Shown: one piece after another, positions 45,866 through 58,699 of the stretch
Layout: the number at the start of each line of letters is the position of its first letter
Position numbering within the stretch: position 1 is the stretch's first letter
Source of the DNA: Carposina sasakii
Lineage: Eukaryota; Arthropoda; Insecta; Lepidoptera; Carposinidae
Assembly: GCA_014607495.2 (NCBI GenBank)
Contig: CP053161.1
Coordinates: 930,001 to 994,000, forward strand
Direction of reading: 5' to 3'
Length of the DNA stretch: 64,000 nt
Made by a program: the position numbers and the translations under genes
Notes under the pieces: model-generated
Told to the model about the DNA's origin: nothing
Databases searched by the model: none
What the model saw: the letters and a program-made list of their open reading frames with translations, nothing else

Positions 45866-45869
45866 TTTC

Positions 45870-48840
45870 TCTACTTAGTACGGTGTAGTAAAGTAAACGA
45901 AATTGTTGCATTTTTCGTAGTTCCCATAGTGTATAGACATAAACCCCAAAAGCTTTGTAAAAGTGGGTCGCAGTAATTATTTTGCCTAAAGGATTATACA
46001 CACTAATGCGAACGACTCACGCGGGATACAGTGTCTTGAACTTGTATGTAAGAAAATTCGGAGAGAGTTCACGCGGCACCTCTTACTTTGTGCACCAATT
46101 CACTCGTGACCTGCCAGTTTTCTTACGGCGTTCTACTTCTATGTTTGTGTTTGAACACGTAATTCATTGGATCGTGAAAGTACGTAGTAAGGATTTATGT
46201 GTGTAAACAAAAAAATAACCACGCTCTGAAAGCTTCCACTTGTTATCAACAACTACCGCTATGTTTTTATCACGGTCTAATACATGTATTCAATATAATG
46301 TAGATGAATTTTGGAATAAAGTTTTATTTTACTTTAAATTATTACAATAACAATTATAATTTGAATTTGAAAGACATGAAAGTATACACAACTTATTTGT
46401 CGATTGTCATGTTTTTATATATTACTTTATACATTTGTTCTTTTCTCTATACATCAACTATGTATCTTATCTATAAATGCATTATAGAGTTCGACATATC
46501 TGAAAACAAAATCACCACCAGTTTAATGTAACGTCAGTCAAGTGTGCATAAGGCTTTACGATGCGTCTATAGGGCGCCAGTGCGAATATATTCTGAGCGC
46601 TATATCGTAATATTTCGAAGGCCCGCCCACTGCGCGGAATTCGCGGTATTTTAGTATCCGTGACGTTTATGAAAGACAAAATTCTTTAAGAACAAAATGG
46701 TGATTTCGCTAAAATATTACATAGCCCGGTCAAAATAGACACATAAATAGTAACGCAAATGATATATGTAAACAAAGACACTATCAAGTCCCAAGTAGCG
46801 ATTTTTTTACAACATAACTAGATGAGACTATCGTAAATAACAAAAGATAGCACAAAATTAAATGTCTAACAAGTGCTATACCATTAAAATTGTTTTTATC
46901 TCTGGTAAATTGAGACAAAAAATCTGGGGCAGCACAATTATTTTTTCTGTCGATATTTTCTCTATAAGTCCATATTTCTACTGCACGGTGTTTGCCAAAC
47001 CGGTCACGATTCATTTAATCGCACAGACAGAGAGATTTTGTTTTTTCACTGATCGCATTGGAATAGCCTTCGTCGGCTTTTTTCGTACTTTTTTCGAATA
47101 GGATAATCGGTTTTGGCGCGAATAAGAAGTCAATGGGGCATTTTTTATTGGTAGGATAACTTTTATTGAAATGGCATGGTAAAATTATTATCTAGGTCTA
47201 TGGTTTCATAAAGAGGGTAGGTAATAAGAATAATTGGATAGATATTGGAAAAAAATAAATCCTTCTTTTGTTAATTTAGCTAAACATTAAGGACCTTTCT
47301 CCTTTATGTTCCTAGATTGAATAAAATACTAAGATGACCAACATAATGTTTAACATGTTTTATACATCTCGTATTCATAAATGTTACTTCGGATTGATGA
47401 TCAGTTTCCGGAATACCAGAGTTTAAATAATAACTAAAAAACTAAAAATGTACAAGAAACATCCTTTGTGTAAATTTCAAACACATTGTGCAACACTATA
47501 AACAGGTCAGGGATATCGTTCCATTTGGCGTTAGCTCAAACCCGGCAGCGCCAAGCCTCATGCAGTGCGACATAAATGATCGCAGGGAATACCATGCCGA
47601 TTTCCACTAGTTCTCTGTGCGAAATAAAAGTTAATTGGACAGTGAAATACAGCATTTTTTTACTCTGTAGGAAATAGTAAAGTCAGTGTTTTATTAAAGG
47701 CCATATATACATAGGAGAAGTTCTTAAGAGTCTTCGATTTACAACGAAGAGGACTGTACAAATAGTAGTTTTATGACATTCAAGAAGCAAAATATATATT
47801 TTTAAATAGAAAATAACAAGAACTGTTATAAAATTACAAATAAACAACACAAACAATAAACAAATAAGACGATAATGACCATGCAATGGTGTAATTCCTT
47901 CCTGAACAGCGTTTATCTACATAACAGGGCAATAAAGGGAAACTTCTCGAGTCAGACTCGCTTGGTCAGCGCCTCGTGATTCACTGGCGGGAAGGAAGGT
48001 GAATCATAGTCTAGATAGAGCTTAGTAAGAGAAGTGAATGTAATGGCTCTTTCTTTTGGCCTCAATTTTTCACGGCGCAATATTGATTCACATCAGGGTA
48101 ATGAAATGTCTATATGTATATGTCTTATAGCTTGAACTCTATACTTGGGACCAAAGTTGTATGAGTATTATTTTTAAAGTCTATACTATAACCCACTGCT
48201 GGGCTAAGGTATGAGTATTGGGAATGTTCATATATTGGTACACATTAGTTATTAATTATTTCATCAGGTATATACATTATGTCATCTACTTTTGCCCTAG
48301 ATCTTTAAAATCTCCCTACTAGACCATAACATAGATCCCTTCTACAATTCGAAAATTTATTCAACAGTAAACAGTGAGACCAAGTTTAAATGGCCTGCAC
48401 TCCTGTACCAGATATCTCGCAAACAAAATGTCCATGTGCACCTAGTTCCAAACCAATATAGGAACTTTCAAAACAACATTTGATACGGTCTGGTTAGCGT
48501 GGAATGTGCCTTCATCGTTATCGGGTACTTACGTACCCGTAATATTTACTCAGTAAGATTTAGTGTAGTGCGTTTCCCCAAATAGTTCTTATGAGTGATG
48601 GCGTTGGTTGCTATTTTTATGACTATATAATCGGGTTATATATATAATAATATACAAAAAATGTTAGTTTCGAAAGCAGGCTTAGAACATTCTATGAAAT
48701 GGACTCTACGTAAAAGGTTCCGTTTTTGTTTATACTACTCGTATCTTCTTTTTTAGCGAATTTTTCATTATCTATTTGTTTGTTACTTCTTATGTCTAAA
48801 TGGCTTTGATTAAAGCTTTAGGTTTAGAAGGATATTTTTT
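45870..48840. other. No gene recognised
   Basis: The frame 45982-46206 (+) has fair composition but no known domain; the others are chance frames in AT-rich DNA. Confidence 0.4.
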
Positions 48841-48842
48841 TG

Positions 48843-49100
48843 ATACAATATAAATAAATAATAAATAAATATTCACACACTACACAACAAATTAACCTAG
48901 TCCCACATTAAGATCCCTAAGGTCTTGTGTCGTGGGTACTAAGCAACGGTATATAATACATAGATAAGTATAGAAACATCCATGACTCGGAAACAAACAT
49001 CGATATTCATCATATCAACGTTTGCACCTACCGGGATTCGAACCCAGGACCTATGGCGTCGCAGGCAGGGTCACTACCCATTAGACCAATCGGCCGTCAA
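48843..49100 (-). mobile_element. tRNA-derived SINE, near full length
   Basis: Reading the minus strand, GGCCGATTGGTCTAATGGGT supplies an A-box-like stretch and GGTTCGAATCC is an exact B box about 45 nt later. The body follows (ACCGTTGCTTAGTACCCACG, GACTAGGTTAATTTGT) and ends in TATTTATTTATTATTTATTTAT. Internal pol III promoter elements plus an A/T-rich tail define a SINE. The acceptor stem does not pair, so it is not a functional tRNA. Confidence 0.85.
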
Positions 49101-49584
49101 ATATACAAATATACACAATAATTTATGACATATTTTCAAGAGATATATTTTAGTAACTAACGAAAGTGCTCACATAACAATACATACAACATTTTTAGTA
49201 AAATTAACGTTCTTATAAAATTATATATGATACAAAGTCATATTTTCTATTTTCCATGACAATATACGCCAGACAGTTAAACTAATAACAACACAAACTT
49301 GTCTGTATTTTAATATACATCTACTAAGCGGTATTTCGCCTTGTTTTATGACTCCGAAATATGTCATCCGCTGGAGGTATTTTATTATGGACGGGAAATG
49401 TAAATATCAATAAATAAGCAGGGACATTTCTACATACAGCAACGTACTTTTTTATCGAGATAGAAAAGATTATTCAAACCTGGAAATTATAACTATTTTA
49501 CATAAATTAAAATTATCTTTACCGCTCTTGGTAAACAAACCATATTACATATCTGAAATATATATTTCCAAGAATACCTCAAGA

Positions 49585-49800
49585 ATACCGCGACTTCATC
49601 CACGTGGACTGCAGAAAAAACAAAATGTCCAAATTATCCGGAATAAAACATTTTTCCAGGATAAAAAGTGTGTATGTGTTAATGTGTTAATCCAGAGTGT
49701 CAGCTAACTCCATACCAAAGTTTAAAATTGCTCCGTGAAAATCCTTTACGTGAAAGAGTAACAAACATCCATCCATCCATTCATCCATCCATACTCATAA
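49585..49800 (-). mobile_element. Dispersed repeat related to family E
   Basis: CCGCGACTTCATCCACGTGG, CCAGGATAAAAAGTGTG and the ACATCCATCCATCCATTCATCC run. A short (TATAATAT)n run at 49812-49834 follows. Confidence 0.55.
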
Positions 49801-50940
49801 ACGTAGCATGAATATTATAATATTATAATATTATGGCCGAATATTGAATGCTTTCGGTGTGGGAACACCTTAATAGTAAAATCAGGCTCACGAAAAATAT
49901 AAAAGTTGAACAAATTTATTACTCATATTGAATTACTTTGCCTACCAGGATATCCTTATCAAGTGATTTATTATAAAGGGCACTCGCAGAAATTGGGTTC
50001 GAATCGTAACATGACGAAAGATATCGTAGACGGAGACATGATTGGTGGAAGGGAATGATAGGTTTCTGCAGATCTTTTATCGTCGCACTAAAATAATACT
50101 CGTAGAAGTAGATGAAAGTATTTTTACATTAGTATAGATTAACAACGTTATAACAAACGGTTACAGCTAGAATAAAATAAAATTATTAACAAAGTTATAA
50201 TTATAACACATAGAACGTAGGAATATGATACTGATGACAGCTAGCTACTGGCAGCTAGAATAAAATCAACAAGTCAAATCATGGGGAACAGCTTCCTATT
50301 TTTATAAACTTTTATTTAGTTTCACCTGTCCCGTTGTCTGTAACCAAATCCCGGTTTCTGATTAGGCCGAAATTTTGCATGCATGTACAAATCGGATTAT
50401 AATGCAATATTATTCTGACATAGAACTGATCTGATGATGGAGCTGGAAGGTGGCCATAGAAACTCCGTAATTAAACGACGCAACCCTATCGAGTTTGGGC
50501 TCGTTTCTTTGATCAGTTCATTTTATAAACAACAAATAAAAGCTTTTTTGAAAAAAGTTTTTTTTTTTAACTGAAGCTTTTTGTTATAAATATTAGAGGA
50601 CGCCACGACTTCGTTAGAGTAAATTTTAAGATTCCCGTTTTTTCAGTTCAAATGGGTATTTCAGTCAGGTCTCTAAAATAAGCGGTTAAAGCTCTAGGTT
50701 GATTCTCAATAATTCAGGACAAAGCATTTATATGTATTTATATTTGGCGGCTACAAATACGCGTGATGTAACTGCAGGTTCCTCATAGGGTGCGCGGTTT
50801 TTGTAGAATTTTTTATGTTGTACTCCTGTTTATATCACCTACTTCTTACTGTTTTCACTTCTACCTAAGGTTTTTACCCTGTTTGATTATTGCTATTGTA
50901 TTGTATGTTCAGTATGTGTAATCCTCAAATAAAAACCTAT

Positions 50941-51010
50941 TTTATTCTGACACGCGGAATGCAGAGGTCGTGGGTTCGATTCCCACCCGGGTGAGGAATT
51001 TTTTCCATTT
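50941..51010 (+). mobile_element. 5'-truncated SINE head with an exact B box
   Basis: GCGGAATGCAGAGGTCGTGG, GGTTCGATTCC, CACCCGGGTGAGGAATTTTTT. No A box upstream. The same family is at 60320-60400. Confidence 0.65.
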
Positions 51011-52325
51011 CTTTATTAATAATTCTATTTTATTCTGTTGATAAATATAAATAATGTAATAGGAAAGCTACCACTCATACATATCAAGAATAAAAGATAT
51101 AAGTTTACGGTAAGGCAAATTGGATACCTCAGAAAACGTAATAGTTTCTCCGTGCACGCTAAAAACCCACCGTTTTTCCATAAAACCGTTTTATAGCGGT
51201 TCACGAGAACACGCCAGTGCTACCGCCTGTTCCTAAAAAGGTTTGTTTCAACAAATTAAAATAAGATTGCTCTGTTTGCTTCCTAGCTCTATCTTTTTTA
51301 CTCTGATGAAATTGCGATTTTAAATCGTCTAAAGTGTAAACTAATTATATCAGCATCTTTATCCTAGAATTCCTTTTTAACCGGTCGTACATATCTGAGT
51401 GAGTTAGTGTGTGATCTATAATAGCGATTATACTAAAAAGTAGTCATATGAGTAAGTGCATATATATACTATATGAGTAAGCATAAATACTTACGCAAGT
51501 GAGCGTACTCCTACCGATGCCTTCTTTAATCGAAATTAAGGAAAATATTTACAAAATTATGTAAAAGGTTCCAATAAAATCCGAGTGACCGCAACCTGAT
51601 TGGTGAATCGGAATAGATATTTTAGAATTCCGTAGAATGGAGATAAAACGTATAAAGGATTGCAGTTATTAGCTGTGAATTGGCCGAGCGATTCCGTTCC
51701 CTTTCTTCTCTTCGCTCGATTGAGCACCGATTGTAAATCATCAATTATCGATCACTCTTGTCCTACTCGATTTCTTAGGAGACATGATAACGGACATTGT
51801 CTTTAGGAGAACTTATTCCAAAGAGAAAAGCACTTTATTTGTTTGGCAATATACTTCTATTATTTAACACACATATTTAAAGAATGTTATCGTCTGTCAT
51901 CTCTTTTAAGTGACACTGGAATTTTAATTTCATCTTTCAATCTTTCATCTTGATTGAATCTAAAGGCAAAACGTAATCAAATAATAAAGAATCACATTAT
52001 TCGAAAACATTCCATGGGAATATTCCCATTGTTTTCTAGAGGCATGTAACTTAATAATTTTCATTTTCTCCCCGACACTTGATCGACAAGACAAAGATAA
52101 GGGAGCGTCTACACTCACGACTCGCTTAAGATATGCAAATGTCATTGATTTGCCATCAGGTACTGCGCTCTATTCACTTATCATTCATTAGATATAGATG
52201 AAGACCTTATTCACGTTTAGATTTAGTCAGATTAAATTGTAAACTTATGAGATGATAGCAGAATTCTCTGTAAATATGAGTGGAGAGGCAGTGGTGTTTT
52301 ATTTCGTTAACTGTAATCTATCAAT
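51010..52325. other. No gene recognised
   Basis: Unremarkable AT-rich sequence; only short frames. Confidence 0.5.
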
Positions 52326-52330
52326 ATGAG

Positions 52331-52580
52331 GGTACGTACTCTATATATGAAATAAAGTAAGTTTATGGAATTTTTTTTTTTTTTTTTTTAAATTTTAAAT
52401 TCCTTGATCGTGCGAAATTTATAGTGTCTAGTTATGTTATTTAGACAGTTAACTGCTACGCGCGTCTATGTGCATTTATGCAGAAAAACGCAGTCTATTT
52501 ACTCAACTTTGGACCCTAATATTTTGGAAACCAGACACTTCCCAGGTATGCTTCCATGGAGAAAAATGATCATGAGGAGA
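52331..52580 (-). mobile_element. Dispersed repeat family B, truncated copy
   Basis: Lacks both TIRs: begins at GTACTCTATATATGAAATAAAG and stops at ATGATCATGAGGAGA. The middle is also deleted next to the GTTAACTGCTACGCGCGTC junction. Confidence 0.75.
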
Positions 52581-52593
52581 TAGTAAAAATAGT

Positions 52594-52942
52594 TAAAATA
52601 TAACGAATCGCTGTCTGTACATAGAATATATATGAGAAAAAATATTATAGAAGAACTTTATCACCGCAATAGTACTCATAAAAAGATTTTAAAATTTTTG
52701 TCTGTTTGTTGGTTTACCGGTTTGTCGGCATGTCTGTTTGTCCGTGCGGTTGTGCATGCTAATCTCAGAAACGCAGAACCGATTTCGATGCAGTTTTCAG
52801 AAATATATTGCGACAGGTCCTGGACAGGTCCCACTTAACATAAATGCTACTTTTTATCCCGGGATAATGTTTTTATCCCGGATAATTTCGACATTTTGTT
52901 TATTCTGTAGCCCACGCGGACCGAGTCGCGGGCGTCCATTAG
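52594..52942 (+). mobile_element. Dispersed repeat family E, copy (+) of an inverted pair
   Basis: AACGAATCGCTGTCTGTAC through GCCCACGCGGACCGAGTCGC. Carries a private duplication GGTCCTGGACAGGTCCC that is also present in the inverted partner at 53101-53283. Confidence 0.8.
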
Positions 52943-53100
52943 TAATATAATATATTTAATAATTAAACAAATTATATACTTAATAATTCCTCCATATATA
53001 CACGGGTGTGTTCCCAAAATGGGATAGCCAGAACTACAGCTACAGGATCAAAAAGGAGATCCATCAGGCACATTTATAAATAATAAAAGGCACATTTATA

Positions 53101-53283
53101 ATTTTATCCCGGGATAAAAAGTAGCATTTATGTTAAGTGGGACCTGTCCAGGACCTGTCACAATATATTTCTGAAAACTGCATCGAAATCGGTTGAGCCG
53201 TTTCTGAGATTAGCATGCACAACCGCACAGACAAACAGACAAACCGGTAAACCGACAAACAGACAAAAATTTTAAAATCAGCA
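53101..53283 (-). mobile_element. Dispersed repeat family E, inverted partner
   Basis: Matches the reverse of 52675-52870 closely, including GGGACCTGTCCAGGACCTGTC. The pair forms a fold-back with about 160 nt between the arms. Confidence 0.8.
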
Positions 53284-53744
53284 TTGCAGGGATAGATAAT
53301 AATCAATTACAAGTTGCTAGCTTATCGCCTTACAGAATGCCCGGCCCCCTGATCTTGCAGTAACTTGCGTTGCTCGGGTATAGCTGTTACAATTTAGAAT
53401 ATTAAAATTCTTAGTATATTTTTTTTACGTTTTATCTATTCACTCGCCGCATTTAGTATCCATATAGGATACATTAATTTAACCAGTCATTAATTGGAAA
53501 ATCAAATGCAAGCAGTGAACATATGTACAGTATTATTACGGAACGAATACTCGAAATGCCATCCATTTCCGTTTGCAGATAGCGTCGTTTGTCTCTCTCT
53601 GACACAAAAGGAGTGTTGAGATGGAGCACGACTAATGTGCACTCCGTTTGAGCTGTCAGTCGCTTTACGCGGAAATGTGACAGTGTACATGCTTAAAACA
53701 GTTTTAGTAAACACATCATTATAGTATACAGTTTGTGAGTGACA

Positions 53745-53925
53745 GCCAGGCAAATATTGAAATACTGAACAAGTACCTTTGTATTGGGTTATACGACAGT
53801 ATTATTAGATACTCGCAGGAGATGCATTTTTAATTTGATTATCCGCAATGTTTGCTTTCTACGCCAATTGAATCGGGCGATCCTGTGACTAGTTAAATGG
53901 ACTTATTGGTTGGATTGGATTGCTG
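53745..53925 (-). mobile_element. Relative of the 26.4 kb dispersed repeat
   Basis: GGCGATCCTGTGACTAGTTAAA and CTCGCAGGAGATGCATTTTTAATTTGAT are the reverse of words in 26650-26750. GCCAGGCAAATATTG at 53751 matches 26380 directly. Confidence 0.55.
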
Positions 53926-53959
53926 GATTGTTGGACGCAGCATTGCAATCCCTATTTCG

Positions 53960-54114
53960 ATGGTCATATTTTTAAATGGTCAAAATAGCCTATCTGAAGT
54001 ATTAAATTGACGCTTTCTCAATTTTGATCAAGTTCTAGAGAAGTGTATTTAGTTTTAGAGAATGACAACATCAAATTTATCCTTCAGATAAGCTGTTGGA
54101 AAAATTGGCCCTTA
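53960..54114. mobile_element. MITE family D, short palindromic copy
   Basis: AATGGTCAAAATAGCCTATCTGAAG at the left is mirrored by CTTCAGATAAGCTGTTGGAAAAATTGGCCC at the right. Confidence 0.7.
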
Positions 54115-54683
54115 GAACATACACAACAGTGTATCTCAGATACATATTCACACCCAATTCACTAAAGCAAATACAAATCAGATTTGAAATAACTGACAAT
54201 AACTCTATCTCCAGTACAAGCCACAACAAAAATTTCTCAAACTCTTCGACTGTTCCTATGATTTTACTCGAGTAAAATCTGAATATCGCGGTTTGCCTCA
54301 AATAGGGTTGTTACGTTTACGTTGTTACTGTCTGTCCCGCAAAATGGAAATCGGAATTTGTTCTGGCCGGGGAAATTTGCTCTGACAACAATGTTTGCCT
54401 TCAATTTTATAGTAAGCACCTATATCGAAAACAATTTGGTGTGCTTACGTATGTATTTTACAGACGATTAGAGGATTATAAATTTTTAATTCTACAGCAA
54501 CCGCTGAATCTCTTATTTTATTATTATTTGTAGTTTTTTTGTATAATCACTTTAACTATATTTTCGTCCTAAAACTCTGGCAAAAAAATATTTTGTTAAT
54601 TTTAGGTACCTACCTATAGCTGCCAAAAATCTTAAATTTTAATATATTACCTCAAATGGGTAATTTTTGTATCATATACCAGC

Positions 54684-54930
54684 CTATGCAGTCAACTGCT
54701 AAGCTAAACGTAGGCCTCTCTCTGGGCATGCCACCAGGCTACTGCCATAGGGGGTTTCTTTTCCATAGTAACTCGCTGGGCAGGCGGGTTGGTGACCGCA
54801 GTGTGATTTTCGGACCACGTTGTCAATACGAGATGCCCTGCTGCCCATTCCATGGAAGTTTTCAATCGCCTCTTACGATACCTACCCACGGGCGGAAATA
54901 GAATGGTGCTATTTACTCTGCCGACACCAT
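54684..54930 (-). mobile_element. Dispersed repeat family G, copy 2
   Basis: GCTGGGCAGGCGGGTTGGTG and CCTACCCACGGGCGGAAATAG in the order of 20103-20333. Confidence 0.75.
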
Positions 54931-55391
54931 ATTATGTCAATTTTACATAATTAGTTTCTCTAAAACGGCTCTGCGATTTTATTAATTTCTGTAACTATTT
55001 ATATAGTCATTTAAAGTTATTATGTATGTTTTATTAAAATTTAATTGAGGTATAACAAAACTCTGAATAAGCCTATGTTACTACTCAACAAAAATGGTAA
55101 TATTGATTGATATACTACCATTTTCCCAGCCCTTTATGTTACTATTTATATGCAAAGATTTAATCAAACCTTTTTTACTATTACCTGATGAATATCAAAT
55201 TAGATGTCGCAAGGGGATCCCAAAGTTATTTAGTTTACATATTCAATGTATTGTAATTAGTTTTGACTAGTCCAGTGATTACACTCTTGGGGTACAAGAG
55301 AGCTTACTAAATAACTCAACAAGTAATTTATAATGATCGAAATTCATGTCATTTTATAATTTCGTAACTGGGTTTGTAAGTAACATTATTA

Positions 55392-55548
55392 AGGGCTGTT
55401 TTTTTCCAATGGTCAGATAAATTATCTATTCTGGTGGATAAATTTGATGTTCTCTTTCTCAAAAACTTGATTGAGATAGACAGCATCAAAGAAATTATTT
55501 CATCTATCAGATAGGCTATCGGACTACCTATTGGATAAATGAGTCCTA
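55392..55548. mobile_element. MITE family D, short palindromic copy 2
   Basis: TTTTTCCAATGGTCAGATAAA at the left; the right arm carries CATCTATCAGATAGG. AAAACTTGATTGAGAT is shared with the copies at 5.6, 15.7 and 54.0 kb. Confidence 0.7.
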
Positions 55549-55664
55549 CACAAATTTAACCAAACGAGTAATGGATGATGTTGAATCAAAATGATGTAAA
55601 GCTACACTCGTATTCTTAGTAATAGTTATGTATGTACCTACGTACCTATTGTATTCTAGATAAT

Positions 55665-55857
55665 CGGCCCCCTTATCACCTAACTAGCAAAAGCAAAGCG
55701 ATAGCGAAAATTTTACAAAAATCGCTGATTGCTTGTCAAATTCGTATTACGTAAAATGTATTTCAAAGGAACTTGGACATTTCAAGGCGAATATTGTAAA
55801 ATTTTCGCTATCGCTTTGCTTCGTCTTTGCTATTGCTTTTACGTAATCAGGGGGCGG
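55665..55857. mobile_element. MITE with GGCCCCC termini and long arms
   Basis: GCGATAGCGAAAATTTTAC near the left end and GTAAAATTTTCGCTATCGC near the right are perfect complements; the outer ends are CGGCCCCCTTA and CAGGGGGCGG. No frame of its own; the + frame on it is a shadow. Confidence 0.82.
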
Positions 55858-55979
55858 AAATGGTTTTCATTCGCGACTGTAGTTGCACATGATCTTTATC
55901 ATCGGATGTAAGTCTCTCAAGTCTCAAGTAGGTATTGTCTCAGGTGATTTGTAGCGATTGTAATTTTTTGTTGAAATCA

Positions 55980-56130
55980 AAATCAAATTTGTAAATGGCT
56001 TGCAATTAAGTGACATTTTTTTGTAGATAAGTTATATTTAGTTTTTTTGTGATGTGATTTTAGTGCATGTGCATAATTTTATATGCAAGTACGCTGAATT
56101 AAACCTGAGTCGGGTTATCATTCCTTTATG
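55980..56130 (+). repeat. Dispersed repeat, copy 1 of 2
   Basis: TTTGTAAATGGCTTGCA, GATAAGTTA, TGATGTGATTTTAGTGC and ATTTTATATGCAAGTA recur, diverged, at 61555-61710. Confidence 0.6.
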
Positions 56131-56139
56131 GGACCATGT

Positions 56140-57380
56140 CAGTTGTTTTATGCTTCTTTATTATTCACGAAATATCAAAAAGAAACATATTGTAAGCTCT
56201 TTCCCGTCGTGCGGGGGAGGTTTGTTCTAAACTTGTGACGGCTTCATACACGTAGAACTATTTACGTGTGTATATTTATCACGTGAGACTATTTTCATAT
56301 TATTTGTCTTTCCTGAAAAAATTGGTAAGATATCGTAACCACTACAAATTATAAAACAAAGTTGTCCCGCTGTCTGTCTATGCCTATGTATGCTTAAATC
56401 TTTAAAACGGCACTACGGATTTTGATGCGGTTTTTTTTAAATAGATAGAGTGATTCAAGAGAAAGGTTTATTAATTATTAAATAATTTAGGTTTATATGC
56501 ATTGCAATTTAGCCGTTGGCCACTAATATATTATAATGACTATTTCAAATATAATTATTTATAAATTGTACTTTATAAAAATTATTAATAAAGAAATGAA
56601 AAAAATCTACATTACTTTATATGGAGCACTTTGTTCATCTCATTCAATTAGTTCATATAAAATCTCATAAAATTACGTTGAAAAAAGTATGTACCAATAA
56701 CGTATTTCATTAATAAATAATATGATGTCTCTCATTAGGAAATGGTAACAAGTCTCTTGATATTTGACAAGACTGAAATTATTCATGACAAAAAAGAGTG
56801 ATAATATTTTTTGGGTTATATTGTACGCCTTTAAATAATAATAATAAATATTTTATTCAATATCAAACATTTGTAGCTTACTATTAAAAAATAAAGGTTA
56901 CCTAAACTATATATCACTTAAGTGTATAACAATAATAAAAGATTCTTTACATTTCGTAAAACTACAAGTTTTCTATTTATCTACCGTAAGCAAGTTCTCA
57001 TTGATAACTCCTGCAGACACTTGTACAATTTTGATGTATAGATATAGCCATTGATGTATTTGTCTTTCACCTCATGATTATGATTTAGAACAGTGTGCAT
57101 AATAAAAAGCTGGCGGACAGTTAGCACCTTGAATTAATAGCAGGGAAGTTGGAAAGAGGAAGGACGAACGTAGCCATAATTGCACGTTGAGCCCGCTCGA
57201 GAGATAGTATGAATTGGACACAGTACTGAATAATTGAGAAAATTAGAAGGACAAAAATCTACCTATACTTAAGAATCCTGGAACATTTACATTCGAGTAT
57301 TATAAAACAAAGTTGTCCCGCTGCCTATGTATTTTAGCGAATTCCCGCATCAGCACAGGTTGAAGACAACAACAGTAACT
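56140..57380. other. No gene recognised
   Basis: Contains a duplicated TATTATAAAACAAAGTTGTCCCGCTG-like word (56350 and 57299). Otherwise AT-rich. Confidence 0.45.
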
Positions 57381-57431
57381 AACTAAAAGTTAAATACGTA
57401 TTAACCAATACATATTGAACGACCCTGTCAA

Positions 57432-57618
57432 TCTTCAACACGTAACAGTGGATTCCCACGGTGCGTGATATTACGGACGGACGCGCACCAGCCCGCACCA
57501 CGGATCGTGGGAAACGGAGCGTCCGTGGTAATATAGACGCGTCCGTGGTGCGCGTCCGTCCGTAGCCATCCGTGCGTCTGCGTCCGTCCGCGAAATCACG
57601 CACCGTGGGAACCCATCT
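57432..57618. mobile_element. GC-rich MITE, probably PIF/Harbinger type
   Basis: TTCCCACGGTGCGTGAT and ATCACGCACCGTGGGAA are perfect inverted ends; TAA lies on both sides (CGTAAC and CTTAAC). The inside is built of CGTCCGT words. A 3-bp TAA target duplication is usual for PIF/Harbinger. It sits within a repeat whose uninterrupted relative is at 57800-57945. Confidence 0.8.
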
Positions 57619-57649
57619 TAACACTGACGAGGGCGACCGCGCTAAATGA

Positions 57650-57960
57650 CACACACATGGTTTATATAGGAGATCCTGGTGACCCTATGTAAATGATCAG
57701 TGACAGGTGGCTTATCGCCTCGGAGAGTGCCTCTGACATCCTCAGTCGACTCTTACGACACGTACGGAAGGGGATGCAGTCGATGCATCCTAGCAAAGCC
57801 CCGTATCAAATTAAAGACAATAACTAAACCATTTCTACTAAAATGTAAATACATATCCACCAATACATAATGAACGCCCCTGCCAATCAATCTTCGCCAC
57901 CTAACCCTGACTTGGAGAGCAAACTCAAGACTGTCACTACAGCGCGCCGTGCCCATTATC
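57650..57960 (+). mobile_element. Dispersed repeats without gene
   Basis: 57690-57805 carries ATGATCAGTGACAGGTGGCT and GTACGGAAGGGGATGCAGTC, a family also at 42.1 kb. 57815-57945 parallels 57365-57440 plus 57618-57645. Confidence 0.6.
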
Positions 57961-58469
57961 ACCGATACAATTATATCGGATGCTGTGAATGACATCTGTG
58001 AATATCTGATACGATTTAAGTTCTAAATCATGTGCCGATACATAGCGAAACTGATGTTTCCTAATTGCATGACCTATATTTGTCTATTTCTGTGGAGTAT
58101 GTAGTAGTTATTTTTAACTTTTGCAGCGTTATTACGTATGTATCTTGCAAAAGAGATACGAATTTAGCATTTGTCATTTATCTCGCATTGCTTTTGCTCT
58201 TGCAGTATAGCCAGATATAAATCTTCCAATATAAAAAGTGACAATATCAGTGACGTGATGACGATACAGATAAAGACACTGGGATGTTTTTGTCATTTTC
58301 CGATAGGCAACAGTAATAGATACGTCATATAGGGAGCTATTATCAACTGCTCCATTAGTTAACATTATTGTGAAGATGTATGTTAATCAATTATCATTTT
58401 CCTGCTTTGTTAGTCGTTTACTTGAGGTTGCCGCAGTATAGATATTATTCCAGGGCTCATGCGAGGGTT

Positions 58470-58630
58470 CATTAGTATACATCAGCTGCATTTCTTTCCA
58501 TGCGTATCGAGTTGACTGAGGAATTTAAACTTTGATCTTTTACATCATGCTCCTCTATGCTATACGTGGCTGTGGGATCTCTTCCGCGATCTTGCAGTTC
58601 TGACACCCCATTTATAAGAACACAACCGTG
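58470..58630 (-). mobile_element. Inverted copy of the 'GGAAGGAGATGCAG' repeat
   Basis: On the minus strand GTGTCAGAACTGCAAGATCG, AACTCGATACGCATGGAAAG and GCAGCTGATGTATACTAATG; compare 7035-7182. The 72-codon frame here is incidental. Confidence 0.6.
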
Positions 58631-58699
58631 TACCCTATAATGTATATTATTCTTCAATATAGATACATTCAGATACCAATTGCCTACCAATCTAGTTAG

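Noticed and set aside
49029..49095. tRNA gene
   Set aside because: A and B boxes are present but the acceptor stem does not pair and a SINE body with an A/T-rich tail follows.
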